Of a stretch of 64,000 nt of DNA, positions 44,692 through 53,732 are shown piece after piece (position 1 is the stretch's first letter; each line of letters begins with the position of its first letter). This stretch comes from JAFAFN01 sp963707555 (GTDB lineage Bacteria; Actinomycetota; Acidimicrobiia; Acidimicrobiales; Microtrichaceae), in contig CAVPQM010000021.1 in assembly GCA_963707555.1 (NCBI GenBank), positions 186,001 through 250,000 of the forward strand, written 5' to 3'. The position numbers were made by a program, and so were the translations under genes. The notes beneath the pieces are model-generated. The model was not told where the DNA came from and searched no databases. It was given only the letters and a program-made list of their open reading frames with translations.

Positions 44692-45401
44692 CAATCGGTC
44701 ACCCAGACCAGGACCTCGGCGCCCTCGGGTCCGGCGGTCAGCCGCGGCGACCCTGCGCCGACCAGGCGAGCGGCGTCGCCCTCGAGCAGCGTCCCGGCCG
44801 CTTCGAGCTCGGCGGTGCCCCGAGCGACGAAGAGGTGGGCGTGGGCGCCGTCGGGAACCTCGACGGCCTCGTCGGCACCGAGTCGTCCGCCCCAGAGGAC
44901 CGCGCCGCGCTGGCGGATCGAGATGGCGGCGTCGTGCCCCCGGCCCGAGGCGATCGGCTGCAGGCCACCGGCGTCGAGCTGCGCGTTGATGTCGAGCTGC
45001 TCGTAGCCCGGATCGATCGACTCGGTGTCGGGCAGCACCCACATCTGCACGAAGTGCACGTCCTCGGTGTCCGACGGGTTCATCTCGGAGTGCCAGATGC
45101 CCCGTCCGGCGCTCATGCGCTGCGCCAGGCCGGGGTAGAGCTCGCCGTGGTTGCCCTCGGAGTCCTTGTGCTCCAGGCGACCCGACAGCACCCAGGTGAC
45201 GATCTCCATGTCGCGGTGCGGGTGCGTGTCGAAGCCGGAGCCCGCCGCGACGCGGTCGTCGTTCGAGACCAGCAGCAGGCCGTGGTGGGTGTTGTCGCGG
45301 TCGAAGTGCGGACCGAAGCTGAAGCTGTGGCTGCTGTCGAGCCAGCCGATCCGGGTCCGAGCCCGGTCCTGCGCCCGTCGGATGTCGATCACGTCGCTCA
45401 T
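44691..45401 (-). CDS. Pirin family protein
   Basis: A 236-residue bicupin. The metal ligands lie in FDTHPHRDMEIVTWVLSG and HKDSEGNHGELYPG, and the RMSAGRGIWHSEMNPS block is a pirin signature. Bacterial pirins bind Fe or Cu and include quercetin dioxygenase-like enzymes and redox-sensing partners; which applies here is open. A GAGGAG ribosome binding site precedes the ATG. It is first in a two-gene operon with MarR. Confidence 0.92.
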   Translation of the reverse strand: MSDVIDIRRAQDRARTRIGWLDSSHSFSFGPHFDRDNTHHGLLLVSNDDRVAAGSGFDTHPHRDMEIVTWVLSGRLEHKDSEGNHGELYPGLAQRMSAGRGIWHSEMNPSDTEDVHFVQMWVLPDTESIDPGYEQLDINAQLDAGGLQPIASGRGHDAAISIRQRGAVLWGGRLGADEAVEVPDGAHAHLFVARGTAELEAAGTLLEGDAARLVGAGSPRLTAGPEGAEVLVWVTD

Positions 45402-45442
45402 GGGTGGCTCCTCGGTGCTGGCGTTCACGGAGGGCAACATCT

Positions 45443-45455
45443 GTTCATCTGGAAC
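45443..45455. promoter_or_regulatory. Short inverted repeat before the pirin-MarR operon
   Basis: GTTC-ATCTG-GAAC lies 42 bp upstream of the pirin start, overlapping a weak TAGTTC -10-like element on the minus strand. It is a possible MarR site, but the arms are only 4 bp. Confidence 0.25.
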
Positions 45456-45609
45456 TATTCCGTCGGGCACGTCCGGTCGTCGTGTCTCACCCGGTCGGGG
45501 TGGTTCTGGCTCACCTGCTCCGGCTCGGTGCCGACGGGGAGTAGACAGGATCCTGAGGGGTTTCGGCTCGCACGACCGATGCGGGCACAGATGGTGAGAG
45601 AGAGCCGAC

Positions 45610-46993
45610 ATGCAGGACGACGACGGAACTCCCGGCGATGCCGCCGACGAGGGGCCAGCAGCCGACACGACCGCTGAGCTCGCCCGGCTACGCGCCGAGA
45701 ACGAGGCGTTGAAGGCACGTCTCGAGGCTGCGCCGCCCGACACCGAGGCGATCGCCGCGGTGCACGCCACACGCTCGGCCCGACGTCGGGCGATCACCTC
45801 GATCGTGTTCGTCGTGCTCGGCGCGCTGCTGTTGCCGATGGCCGCCGCGACCGTGTGGACGCGCAACCAACTGCTCGACACCGACCGCTACGTGCGGACC
45901 GTCGCGCCCCTCGCCGAGGACCCGGTGGTCACCTCGGCACTCGCCGGCACGCGTGAGCTCGGCGGTGAGCGACGAGCTCGACATCAAGTCGCTCGCCGCC
46001 GAGGCCCTGCCCGAGCGCGCCGCGTTCCTGGCCGCGCCGATCGCGTCGGGGGCCGAGAACCTCATCCACCAGGCGGCGACCCGCCTGGTCGAGAGCGAAC
46101 GGTTCCGCCGGCTCTGGGTCGAGGCGAACCGCCGCGGCCACGACGCACTCGTCGCGGTCGTCACCGGAGAGGGCGGCAAGGCCGTCTCGACCAAGGACGG
46201 CCGGGTCGTCATCTCGCTCCGCCCGATCGTCGAAGAGGTCCTCCGCGCCGTCGACCAGCAGTTCGGGGTCGACATCTCCTCACGTGTGCCCACCGACCGC
46301 ATCGACGTCGACTTCGAGATCGTCGACTCCCGTCAGCTGGCCGAGGTCCAGTCGTACGTGCGCATGCTGGACCGCGTCTCATGGCTCAGCGTGCTGCTCG
46401 CCCTCGGCCTGCTCGTGGCCGCCGTCGCCATCGCTCCGGATCGGCGCAAGGGAGTCCTGCGCGTCGGCATCGGGGTGACCGTCTCCATGTTCCTGACCTT
46501 GGTCGCACTGGCCTTCGCCCGCGACGTGTACCTGCAGAACCTGCCCGACGTCGTCCGGCGTGCGGACGCCGCGGCGGTCATCTACGACACGCTGCTGCGC
46601 TTCTTCGTGCAGGCCATCAGGGTGCTGCTCGCGATCGGCGTCGTGCTCCTGGCCGGCGCCTGGCTCGCAGGACCCTCGTCGCTCGCTCGTCGCCTGCGCG
46701 GCTGGTGGGACGCGCTGCTGGGCAGGGGCTCGACCGGGATCGGCCACACCGTCGACCTGGGCCCGGTGCCCGCGTTCGTCGCACGGCACCTCGGCGTGTT
46801 CCGCTCGGTCATCCTCGTCGCCGCGGCGTTCACACTGGTGGTGTGGAACCTCCCGACGGGCAAGGTCGTCCTGTTGATCGCGCTGGGCGCACTCGTGCCG
46901 CTCGCACTGGTGCAACTGCTCGCCGGCGCCGGACGCACCGAGCTCGACGCGGCGTCGGGCGTGACCGAGGCGGAGCCGGAACCCGTCGCGTGA
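45610..46993 (+). CDS. Conserved membrane protein with N-terminal coiled coil (one frameshift)
   Basis: About 460 residues. An acidic start leads to a short coiled coil (LARLRAENEALKARLEAAPP), then the first transmembrane helix (SIVFVVLGALLLPMAAATVW). A large external domain follows (~90-240, LDTDRYVRTVAPLAEDPVVT ... VPTDRIDVDFEIVDSRQLAE), then four or five helices at the C-terminus. One extra base near 45945 splits it after VTSAL; removal gives LAARVSSAVSDELD. It is a recurring actinobacterial membrane protein without known function. Confidence 0.7.
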
Positions 46994-47009
46994 GCAACCC
47001 GGCGCCACG

Positions 47010-47936
47010 ATGATCACCGTGCTCGACCGGGTCGAGCTGACCCCACGCTGCACCGAGCTGCACGTGGCCAGCGACGAGTTGCAGACCGACACCCGTCTCC
47101 GGGTGCTGTCACCACCAGGCGCGCCCGACGCCGATGATCGTCCGGTGCTGTGGCTGCTGCACGGCGGTGACGACGACTTCCGGTCGTGGACCGACTCGGG
47201 CTCGGCCGAGACGCTCACCGCCGGGCTCGACGCCTGGGTCGTCATGCCGGACTGCGGTCCGGCTGGTTGGTACACCGACTGGTTCCGAGCGGCGCCGGCA
47301 CCCGGCACGCAGCGCTGGGAGACCTACCACCTGGTCGAGCTGCGCGGCTGGTTCGAGTCGATGCATCGCACCCGGACCGATCGTGGCGGCCGTGCCGTCG
47401 TCGGCCTGTCGATGGGCGGCTTCGGAGCGTTGTCGTACGCCGCGCGTCACCCCGAGCTGTTCGGCTTCTGCGCGGCGTTCTCTCCTGCGGCCGACATCGT
47501 CGACCCTGACTTCGGGGTGTTCGTCGACGCACTCTCGGCGTTGAACGGCGGTGAGCCGGGCTGCCTCTGGGGTGACCGCTCGCTGCACCTCGACAACTGG
47601 CGAGCGCACAACCCGGTCGACCTGGCCGAGCGGCTCGCGTCGACGGAGCTGCACCTGCGCACCCGCGACGGCCGCGCCGGCGGCCCGCACGACACGCGGT
47701 GCCGACGACCGGCGCGTGCCGACACCGTGGCCGGCGCCGTCCCGGATGACGACCTGGTCGAGCGGGCGGTCTGGCACACGGCGTGCACGATGCATCGCCG
47801 CCTCGTCGAGGTGGGCATCGACCACCTGTGGCTCGACGAAGGCCCCGGCGCGCACGACTGGCCCTACTGGGCCGCTGACCTCGCGGCGACGGTCCCCGCC
47901 ATCGGCGCCCATTTCGCCGACAGGTCCCGCCGGTGA
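47010..47936 (+). CDS. Alpha/beta-hydrolase esterase (esterase D/antigen 85-like)
   Basis: A 308-residue hydrolase with the nucleophile elbow GLSMGGFGAL (Ser near residue 133). The oxyanion region is LLHGGDDDFRSW, and the catalytic His probably lies in GPGAHDWPYWAADLAAT near 288. The VMPDCGPAGWYTDW stretch is typical of the esterase D/mycolyltransferase-like group. There is no signal peptide, so a cytoplasmic ester hydrolase is likelier than a cell-wall acyltransferase. The next gene overlaps by 4 nt (GTGA). Confidence 0.85.
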   Translation: MITVLDRVELTPRCTELHVASDELQTDTRLRVLSPPGAPDADDRPVLWLLHGGDDDFRSWTDSGSAETLTAGLDAWVVMPDCGPAGWYTDWFRAAPAPGTQRWETYHLVELRGWFESMHRTRTDRGGRAVVGLSMGGFGALSYAARHPELFGFCAAFSPAADIVDPDFGVFVDALSALNGGEPGCLWGDRSLHLDNWRAHNPVDLAERLASTELHLRTRDGRAGGPHDTRCRRPARADTVAGAVPDDDLVERAVWHTACTMHRRLVEVGIDHLWLDEGPGAHDWPYWAADLAATVPAIGAHFADRSRR

Positions 47937-49167
47937 CCGACGTGATGCCGTCGAGATCGGAGCGCACCGTGGCCGTGGTCGGCGGTGGTCCGGCCGGGAT
48001 GATCGCGGCCGAACGGCTCGCCGTCGGCCGGCGTACGGGTCGTGCTCTTCGAGCGGAACGCCGCGCTCGGCCGCAAGTTCCTCGTCGCCGGCCGCGGGGG
48101 ACTGAACCTCACCCACAGCGAACCCTTCGAGCAGCTCGTGACCCGCTACGGCGACGCGACGACCGAGCTCGTACCGATGCTCGAGGCGTTCGATCCAGCT
48201 GCGCTGGTCGAGTGGTGCGAGGGTCTGGGGCAGTCGACGTTCGTCGGGTCGAGCGGTCGGGTGTTCCCCACGGCGTTCCGCGCCAACGCGCTGCTCGCCG
48301 CGTGGATCGGATCGGCTGAGGGAGCTCGGGGTCGACATCCGCACCGGGCACCGCTGGCTCGGCTGGGACGGCGACGGCGCGCTGCAGTTCGACGTCGGTT
48401 CGTTCCCCGCCGACGCCACCGTGCTGGCGCTGGGCGGTGCGAGCTGGCCGAACACCGGATCCGACGGTGCATGGGTCGAGGTGCTCGGCGCGCACGAGGT
48501 CGCCGTCGCACCGCTGCGTCCGGCGAACAGCGGCTTCGTCGTCGAGTGGTCCGAGATCATGGTGCGCGACTTCGCCGGGAGCCCGATCAAGAACGTCGGC
48601 GTGAGCGTCGGCGCCGCAACGGCTCGCGGCGAGCTGATGATCACCGACACCGGGCTCGAGGGCGGGGCGCTCTACGCCGTGTCCCGCGAACTGCGCGACG
48701 CAGTCGCTGCCTTCGGCTCGGCCGTGCTCCTGGTCGACCTGCTCCCGGACCTCGACGCCGACTCGGTGGCCGTCCGACTCGGGCGACGTCGCCCCAAGGA
48801 TTCGACCGCGACGGTGCTGCGACGTCATCTCGGTCTCGACCCGGCGAAGGTCGCGCTGCTGCGCGACGCCACGTCGAACCAGATTCCGGGCGACGGCGCG
48901 GCGATGGTCGCCCTGGCGAAGGCGCTGCCGGTGCGAGTGCTCGCCCCGGAGGACATCGACCGGGCGATCTCGACCTCCGGCGGGGTCCGGCTCGACGAGG
49001 TCGACGAGCACCTCATGATGATCAGGCAGCCGGGAACGTTCCTGGCGGGGGAGATGCTCGACTGGGACGCCCCGACCGGTGGCTATCTGCTCCAGGCGAG
49101 CTTCAGCACCGGCGTCGCCGCCGCGCAGGGCGTGATCGACTGGCTCGATGCGACGACCGCCCGATGA
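47933..49167 (+). CDS. FAD-dependent oxidoreductase, BaiN/HI0933 family (two frameshifts)
   Basis: About 410 residues. The FAD-binding VAVVGGGPAGMIAAERLA is followed, after one extra base near 48030, by VVLFERNAALGRKFLVAGRG, then GLNLTHSEP. A second extra base near 48317 precedes RELGVDIRTGHRW. The C-terminal GGVRLDEVDEHLMMIRQPGTFLAGEMLDW and PTGGYLLQASFSTG are HI0933 signatures. Family members are flavoproteins of unclear substrate (one reduces a bile-acid intermediate). The GTG start overlaps the esterase stop, and its end overlaps the convergent HTTM gene by 65 bp. Confidence 0.85.
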
Positions 49168-50059
49168 GTCGTCCGACGGCGGAGGGAAGCACCTCGAGGC
49201 GGTAGAAGCACGCGAACGCGACGCCGAACAGGGGGAATGGGAACACCACGAACATGAGCGCCGCGATGGCGACGTGCATCGACCAGGTCAGCACGACCCA
49301 GACCGTGCGGGGTCGTCCGCCGAGGAGCGCGACCGGCGCCGCGAGCTCCAGTGCGATCGCCACGACGGCGAACGGGCGCAGCAGCCAGCCGTGGGCCACG
49401 ACCGCTCCCCCGAGGGGCGAGGAGGCCTCCCCGAACAGCTCCAGGCGGGCCGCGGAGAAGGCGATGTGGTGGCGCAGGGTGTCACCCCACACCCAGTCGA
49501 GCCCGCCGATGCGGAGCTTGGCCAGTCCCGACAGCACGTAGGTGGTCACCGTGACCAGGGCTGCGAGCCGGAGTGGCCAGCCGTAGCGGGCGTCGGGTTC
49601 GTGGGGGTCGCGGGAACAGGGACCGATCGTCCACGCGTCACCACTGCGGGAGAACCCGACGATGAGCAGCTGCAGGACCATCAGGTTCTCGAGCCACAGG
49701 ATCTGCCCCCACGAGCTGCGATAGGTGGTCGCCAGCAGCACGCCGACGGCGAAGCAGGGGCCCGTCACACGGGTCCTGAGCCCGAGGGTGAAGAGGACGC
49801 CGACCAGCAGCGTCACGACCATCCAGGCCACGACGGCAGGGGCGGGGAGAGGTTCTGCCAGCCACCACAGGGGACCGACCCCGTCGACGCGACCGCGTCG
49901 CGTCGCGAGCGACACGAAGACCGGGAAGCGCACGGCCAGGTAGACCACCGCGAACCCACCCACGAGCACACGCAGCACTGCCAGCCGCTCGGCGGGCGCC
50001 TCGGCGAACAACCAGTCGTCGATCCGGTCGGTCTGGGCGGGTCGTTCGAGCGGCGTCAC
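49103..50059 (-). CDS. HTTM (vitamin K-dependent gamma-carboxylase-like) membrane protein
   Basis: A 318-residue membrane protein with several helices and the HTTM pattern: ERLAVLRVLVGGFAVVYLAVR, SWGQILWLENLMVLQLLIVG and LSGLAKLRIGGLDWVWGDTLRHH. The domain is the membrane part of gamma-glutamyl carboxylase, but bacterial copies without the lumenal domain have no established reaction. The GTG start overlaps the upstream hypothetical gene (GTGA), so the pair is co-translated. The Arg-rich C-terminal end overlaps the convergent flavoprotein gene. Confidence 0.75.
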   Translation of the reverse strand: MTPLERPAQTDRIDDWLFAEAPAERLAVLRVLVGGFAVVYLAVRFPVFVSLATRRGRVDGVGPLWWLAEPLPAPAVVAWMVVTLLVGVLFTLGLRTRVTGPCFAVGVLLATTYRSSWGQILWLENLMVLQLLIVGFSRSGDAWTIGPCSRDPHEPDARYGWPLRLAALVTVTTYVLSGLAKLRIGGLDWVWGDTLRHHIAFSAARLELFGEASSPLGGAVVAHGWLLRPFAVVAIALELAAPVALLGGRPRTVWVVLTWSMHVAIAALMFVVFPFPLFGVAFACFYRLEVLPSAVGRLIGRSSHRASRSRPARRRRRC

Positions 50060-50496
50060 GTCGTCGCCTCGCAGGTGGCGTGGAGGTTCCGGTCGAGGAG
50101 CGACTCCTCCCCGGTCACCAGCGAGACCAGGTCGTGGTGCTCGGTCACGACCTCGACCTGCGCGACGTCCTCCGGCACGCGTGCTGCCACCTCGGCGCAC
50201 AACGCAGCGGCCTCCGCTCCGTCGATCCGTGCGACGACGTCGGCCTGGCCGACCAGCGCGTCGTCGGTGCGGGCGATCACCGGCAACGACAGGGGGACTC
50301 GAGCGCCGTCGGCATCGACGCCCACGACGGTCGAGAACGCGGCGGTGTCCGACCGGGATCCGGCGTACATCGGATACGTCGACAGCGGGAAGCTGTCGCG
50401 GTCGCGCACCGCTGGCGACACCACGACGAGCACGACGACCGCCGTCAGCAACCGGCGGCGACGGCGCAGGGACCGATCGGAGGTCGCACGACCCAC
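50056..50496 (-). CDS. Hypothetical membrane-anchored protein coupled to HTTM
   Basis: A 146-residue protein with one N-terminal transmembrane helix (LLTAVVVLVVVSPAV) after an Arg-rich start, so the C-terminal domain should be outside. FPLSTYPMYAGSRSD is the most conserved-looking part and recurs in small proteins beside HTTM genes. I do not recognise a named family. The GTG at 50496 has TAGCGT 6 nt upstream. Confidence 0.6.
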   Translation of the reverse strand: MGRATSDRSLRRRRRLLTAVVVLVVVSPAVRDRDSFPLSTYPMYAGSRSDTAAFSTVVGVDADGARVPLSLPVIARTDDALVGQADVVARIDGAEAAALCAEVAARVPEDVAQVEVVTEHHDLVSLVTGEESLLDRNLHATCEATT

Positions 50497-50502
50497 GCAC
50501 CG

Positions 50503-50508
50503 ACGCTA
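50503..50508 (-). promoter_or_regulatory. Probable -10 element for the HTTM operon (leaderless)
   Basis: TAGCGT on the minus strand ends 6 nt before the GTG at 50496. It is identical to the hexamer before the 8.0 kb operon. Confidence 0.42.
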
Positions 50509-50599
50509 GCGGTCGGGTCCTCCCAGGTCGTCGGCTCGGCTGACGGTCGGCCGTCGACCGCACGGCGGTTCGGTGGGGTCAGCCAGCGATTCGCAACGG

Positions 50600-50644
50600 A
50601 CTCCGGTGATCGGTCGACACATCCGGTCGATGGATGACCGGAGT
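50600..50644 (-). terminator. Possible hairpin terminator after rlmG
   Basis: ACTCCGGT (50600-50607) pairs with ACCGGAGT (50637-50644) across a ~29-nt loop, 30 nt past the rlmG stop. No T-tract is present, so this is tentative. Confidence 0.35.
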
Positions 50645-50673
50645 ACGTCGCGGCGGGTCCTGCCGACGACGCC

Positions 50674-51891
50674 TCAGCGGCGGACGGCGCGGTAGACCAC
50701 GAACTTCGGGTCGCTCGCGACGACGTCGCAGTTGCCGAAGAGTCGCTTGAGCTTGGCGTGGTAGGCGAGGTGTCGATTGCCGACCACCCACAGCTCGCCA
50801 CCCACGCGCAGAGCGGCGCGTGCGTCGCGGAACATCTGCCAGGCGGTGGCATCGCCCAGCGCGTTGTCGGCGTGGAACGGGGGGTTGTTGAGGACCAGGT
50901 CGACGCTCGCGTTCGCGATCGGCGGGTCCTCGGCCAGGTGCGCGATGCCGTCGCCGACGACGAATCGGGCGTCGTCCTCGTCGGAACGGCTCGACACGTT
51001 CGCCCGGTACGTGGCCCGCGCCGAGTCCACCGACAGGTACGACTCGTCGATGAAGGTGACCGCGGCGTCGGGGTTGTCGAGCGCCACGACCGTACCGACG
51101 ATGCCGTTGCCGCAACCGAGGTCGACGACGCGCTCTCCGTCGGCCACCTCGGGCAGGTGCGCGAGCAGCAGCGCGGTGCCGGGGTCGAGCTTGTTCGGCG
51201 AGAAGCCGGACGGCTGGTTCACGACGGTGATCGGGCCCGGCTCGACGGTGTAGCGACGGGGCCAGTCCTCGGGTTCGGGCTCACGGTCCGCCGAGGGCCG
51301 ACAGTGGATGAGCCGCGCCTTGCGAGTCGCACGCGAGGTCGTCGTCGGACCGAGGATGCGGTCGAACGCCTCGAGGGTCGAGGTGTGGATGTGCTTCGCC
51401 ATCGCAGCGCCGACCACGACGGTCTCGGGCGTGACGACCCGGGCGAGGCGGCGCAGCTCGAACTCGAGCATCGCGAGGGACCTGGGCACCCGGATGACCA
51501 CGATCGCAGGGTGGCGGGGCAGCGCGGCGAACGGGTCGACGATCGTGACCGCATCGACGGGCAGGTCGTTCGCCGCCAGGTTCCGGCGGATCGCTCGCAC
51601 CGACACGTAGGAGTCGGTCAGGACGGTGGGACGGCGGTCGGCGAGCGCGACGCTCAGCGCTCCGTGGGCGTCGTTGACCACCAGCACCGTGCCGGTGTCA
51701 GGGATGGGCGAGACGGCGGCGTCGACGGACGCAGCATCCGCGGAGGCGGCGTCGGGCGGGGCGGCTTCGGGCGGGGCGAGATGTCGCAGCACGAGCTCGT
51801 CCGCCGCGTCCCACGCCCGGAGCGGGTCCTTGGGACGCAGCGGCTCGCGGGTGAGCGTGAACGAGCCCTGCGGGACCTCGAAACGGCTCAC
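50674..51891 (-). CDS. rlmG: 23S rRNA (guanine-N2)-methyltransferase, RlmG-like
   Basis: A 405-residue two-domain methyltransferase. The N-terminal degenerate domain (~60-200: TGTVLVVNDAHGALSVAL) is followed by the catalytic domain with SAM motif I VVDLGCGNGIVGTVVAL (~248) and the base-methylation motif NNPPF near 335. This layout is RsmC/RlmG, which methylates N2 of a guanine in rRNA. The N-domain contains an Ala/Pro/Asp-rich run at ~40-62 that looks repetitive. The ATG overlaps the helicase stop by 4 nt, linking it with an RNA helicase. Confidence 0.85.
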   Translation of the reverse strand: MSRFEVPQGSFTLTREPLRPKDPLRAWDAADELVLRHLAPPEAAPPDAASADAASVDAAVSPIPDTGTVLVVNDAHGALSVALADRRPTVLTDSYVSVRAIRRNLAANDLPVDAVTIVDPFAALPRHPAIVVIRVPRSLAMLEFELRRLARVVTPETVVVGAAMAKHIHTSTLEAFDRILGPTTTSRATRKARLIHCRPSADREPEPEDWPRRYTVEPGPITVVNQPSGFSPNKLDPGTALLLAHLPEVADGERVVDLGCGNGIVGTVVALDNPDAAVTFIDESYLSVDSARATYRANVSSRSDEDDARFVVGDGIAHLAEDPPIANASVDLVLNNPPFHADNALGDATAWQMFRDARAALRVGGELWVVGNRHLAYHAKLKRLFGNCDVVASDPKFVVYRAVRR

Positions 51892-53606
51892 GATCCGTCG
51901 CGGTCACGCCGGACCGTCACCTTGCGCCCCTTGAGCGTGGTCCGCTTGAGCGCCCAGGTCACCTCGTCGACGGCGTCCTCGGGCACCTCGACCAGCGAGA
52001 AGCGGGGAGCGATGTCGATCGCGCCGATCTGACGGCCCTCGAGCCGGGTCTCGTTCGCGATCGCACCGACGAGGTCCTGGGGCCGGATGCCTGCCTCTCG
52101 CCCGGCGCTGATGAACACCTTGGCCATGCCCGGCGACGGTCCCCGTCGAGGACGCCCCTTGCCCCGGTCGGGACGGTCGCCACCGTCGCGGTCGTCACGT
52201 CGAGGTCCCTTGCGGTCGTCGCGGTCGCGACGCACCGACACATCCGGGATCTCGACGTCGTCATCCGCCGCAGCGCCGGTCGCCTCATGCGCCATCTTCA
52301 CCGCTGCCAGGGCGATCTCGACGATGTCGTGGTCGTCGGACAAGGAGTCGACGACGACGCGGTACTGGTCCAGGTCGTCGCCGTCGAGCATCTCGGACAG
52401 GTTGGCCATCGTCAGCTCGAGGCGGCGGCTCCGGAGGTCCGCGACCGTCGGCACCTTCTTCATCTCGATGTGCTGGCCCGTCACCCGCTCGATGTTCTTG
52501 AGCAGCCGGTGCTCACGCGGACCGGCCAGCGTGATGGCAGTGCCCTCACGACCGGCGCGACCCACTCGGCCGATGCGATGCACGTACGCCTCGGGCGCCG
52601 AGGGCACGTCGTAGTTCACGACGTGGGTCAGCGTGTCGACGTCGAGTCCACGTGCTGCCACATCGGTCGCGATCAGCAGGTCGGCGGTGCCGTTGCGCAG
52701 GCGCCCCATCACCCGGTCGCGCTGCTCCTGGCTCATGCCGCCGTGCAGCCCCTCGGCTCGGTAGCCGCGACCGTTCAGGGTCTCCGCGAGCTGGTCGACC
52801 TCGTTGCGCGTCCGGCAGAAGACGATCGCCGCGGTGGGCATCTCGACGTCGAGGATGCGCCCGATCGCCGCTGCCTTGTGCGAGCGGGGGACGACGTACG
52901 CGGTCTGGCTGACCTTCGGCGCATCGCCGGGTGCCGGCGCGGCACGTTCGATCTCGATGCGCACCGGATCGTGCAGGTGCCGGTTCACCAGCCCGTTGAG
53001 TCGCGACGGCATGGTCGCCGAGAACAGCACGGTCTGGCGCTGCGACGGCGCGGAGTCGAGGATGGTCTCGATGTCCTCAGCGAAGCCCATGTCGAGCATC
53101 TCGTCGGCCTCGTCGAGCACCACGACCTGGAGGGACTGCAGCCGCAGGGTGCCGCGCTGCAGGTGGTCGATCGCTCGGCCGGGTGTGGCGACGACGACGT
53201 CGACGCCCTGGTCGAGCGCCCGCAGCTGACGGAAGATCGGCTGACCGCCGTAGATCGGCACGACCCGCGTGCCGAGACGGCGGCCGTAGCGGTGCACGGC
53301 CTCGGACACCTGCATCGCCAGCTCCCTCGTGGGGACGAGGATGAGTGCGGCGGGATCCTTGGTCGGCGAGTCGGGAGTGCTGCGGTGCAGGATCGGCAGC
53401 GCGAACGCGGCGGTCTTGCCCGTGCCGGTGGCTGCCTTTCCGAGCAGGTCGTTGCCGGTGAGCATGGCCGGGATCGCAGCGCGCTGGATCGGCGTGGGCT
53501 CCTCGTAGCCCAGATCGTCGAGCACCGCGACCAGCTCGTCGCGCAACCCGAGGTCGGCGAAGCCTGTCTCGGTCACAGCGGTCGGGTCGTCGTCGTGGGA
53601 GTCCAT
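51888..53606 (-). CDS. DEAD-box ATP-dependent RNA helicase with DbpA-type RNA-binding domain
   Basis: A 572-residue helicase: Q motif GYEEPTPIQRAAIPA, Walker A GKAATGTGKTAAFALP, PTRELAMQ, DEAD in VVLDEADEMLDMGF, SAT in LFSATMPSRL, and HRIGRVGRAGREG. A charged Arg/Asp/Gly linker (RDRDDRKGPRRDDRDG) leads to a C-terminal DbpA-like RNA-binding fold (~490-565, VFISAGREAGIRPQDLVGAI). CsdA/DeaD-type proteins remodel rRNA during ribosome assembly and cold growth. It is transcribed with rlmG and is divergent from ku. Confidence 0.93.
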   Translation of the reverse strand: MDSHDDDPTAVTETGFADLGLRDELVAVLDDLGYEEPTPIQRAAIPAMLTGNDLLGKAATGTGKTAAFALPILHRSTPDSPTKDPAALILVPTRELAMQVSEAVHRYGRRLGTRVVPIYGGQPIFRQLRALDQGVDVVVATPGRAIDHLQRGTLRLQSLQVVVLDEADEMLDMGFAEDIETILDSAPSQRQTVLFSATMPSRLNGLVNRHLHDPVRIEIERAAPAPGDAPKVSQTAYVVPRSHKAAAIGRILDVEMPTAAIVFCRTRNEVDQLAETLNGRGYRAEGLHGGMSQEQRDRVMGRLRNGTADLLIATDVAARGLDVDTLTHVVNYDVPSAPEAYVHRIGRVGRAGREGTAITLAGPREHRLLKNIERVTGQHIEMKKVPTVADLRSRRLELTMANLSEMLDGDDLDQYRVVVDSLSDDHDIVEIALAAVKMAHEATGAAADDDVEIPDVSVRRDRDDRKGPRRDDRDGGDRPDRGKGRPRRGPSPGMAKVFISAGREAGIRPQDLVGAIANETRLEGRQIGAIDIAPRFSLVEVPEDAVDEVTWALKRTTLKGRKVTVRRDRDGS

Positions 53607-53631
53607 CAGTGGCAACGGTGTCACGTTCCGG

Positions 53632-53650
53632 GACCGACTTCGAATCGGTC
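53632..53650. repeat. Inverted repeat between the helicase and ku genes
   Basis: GACCGA (53632-53637) and TCGGTC (53645-53650) flank CTTCGAA in the 126-bp divergent spacer. It is a possible operator serving either gene; no regulator gene is adjacent. Confidence 0.35.
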
Positions 53651-53732
53651 GCTGCAACGAGACCGTACGATGGTCGTCACAGCTCGCGCTGGGCACGGTC
53701 GGTCCCAGCGCCGGAACGATGGGTGTACGGAG

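Noticed and set aside
46840..47063. tRNA or small RNA gene in short spacers such as the 46994-47009 gap and others
   Set aside because: Spacers are mostly under 150 bp, and I found no cloverleaf arms or T-loop consensus in any of them by reading.
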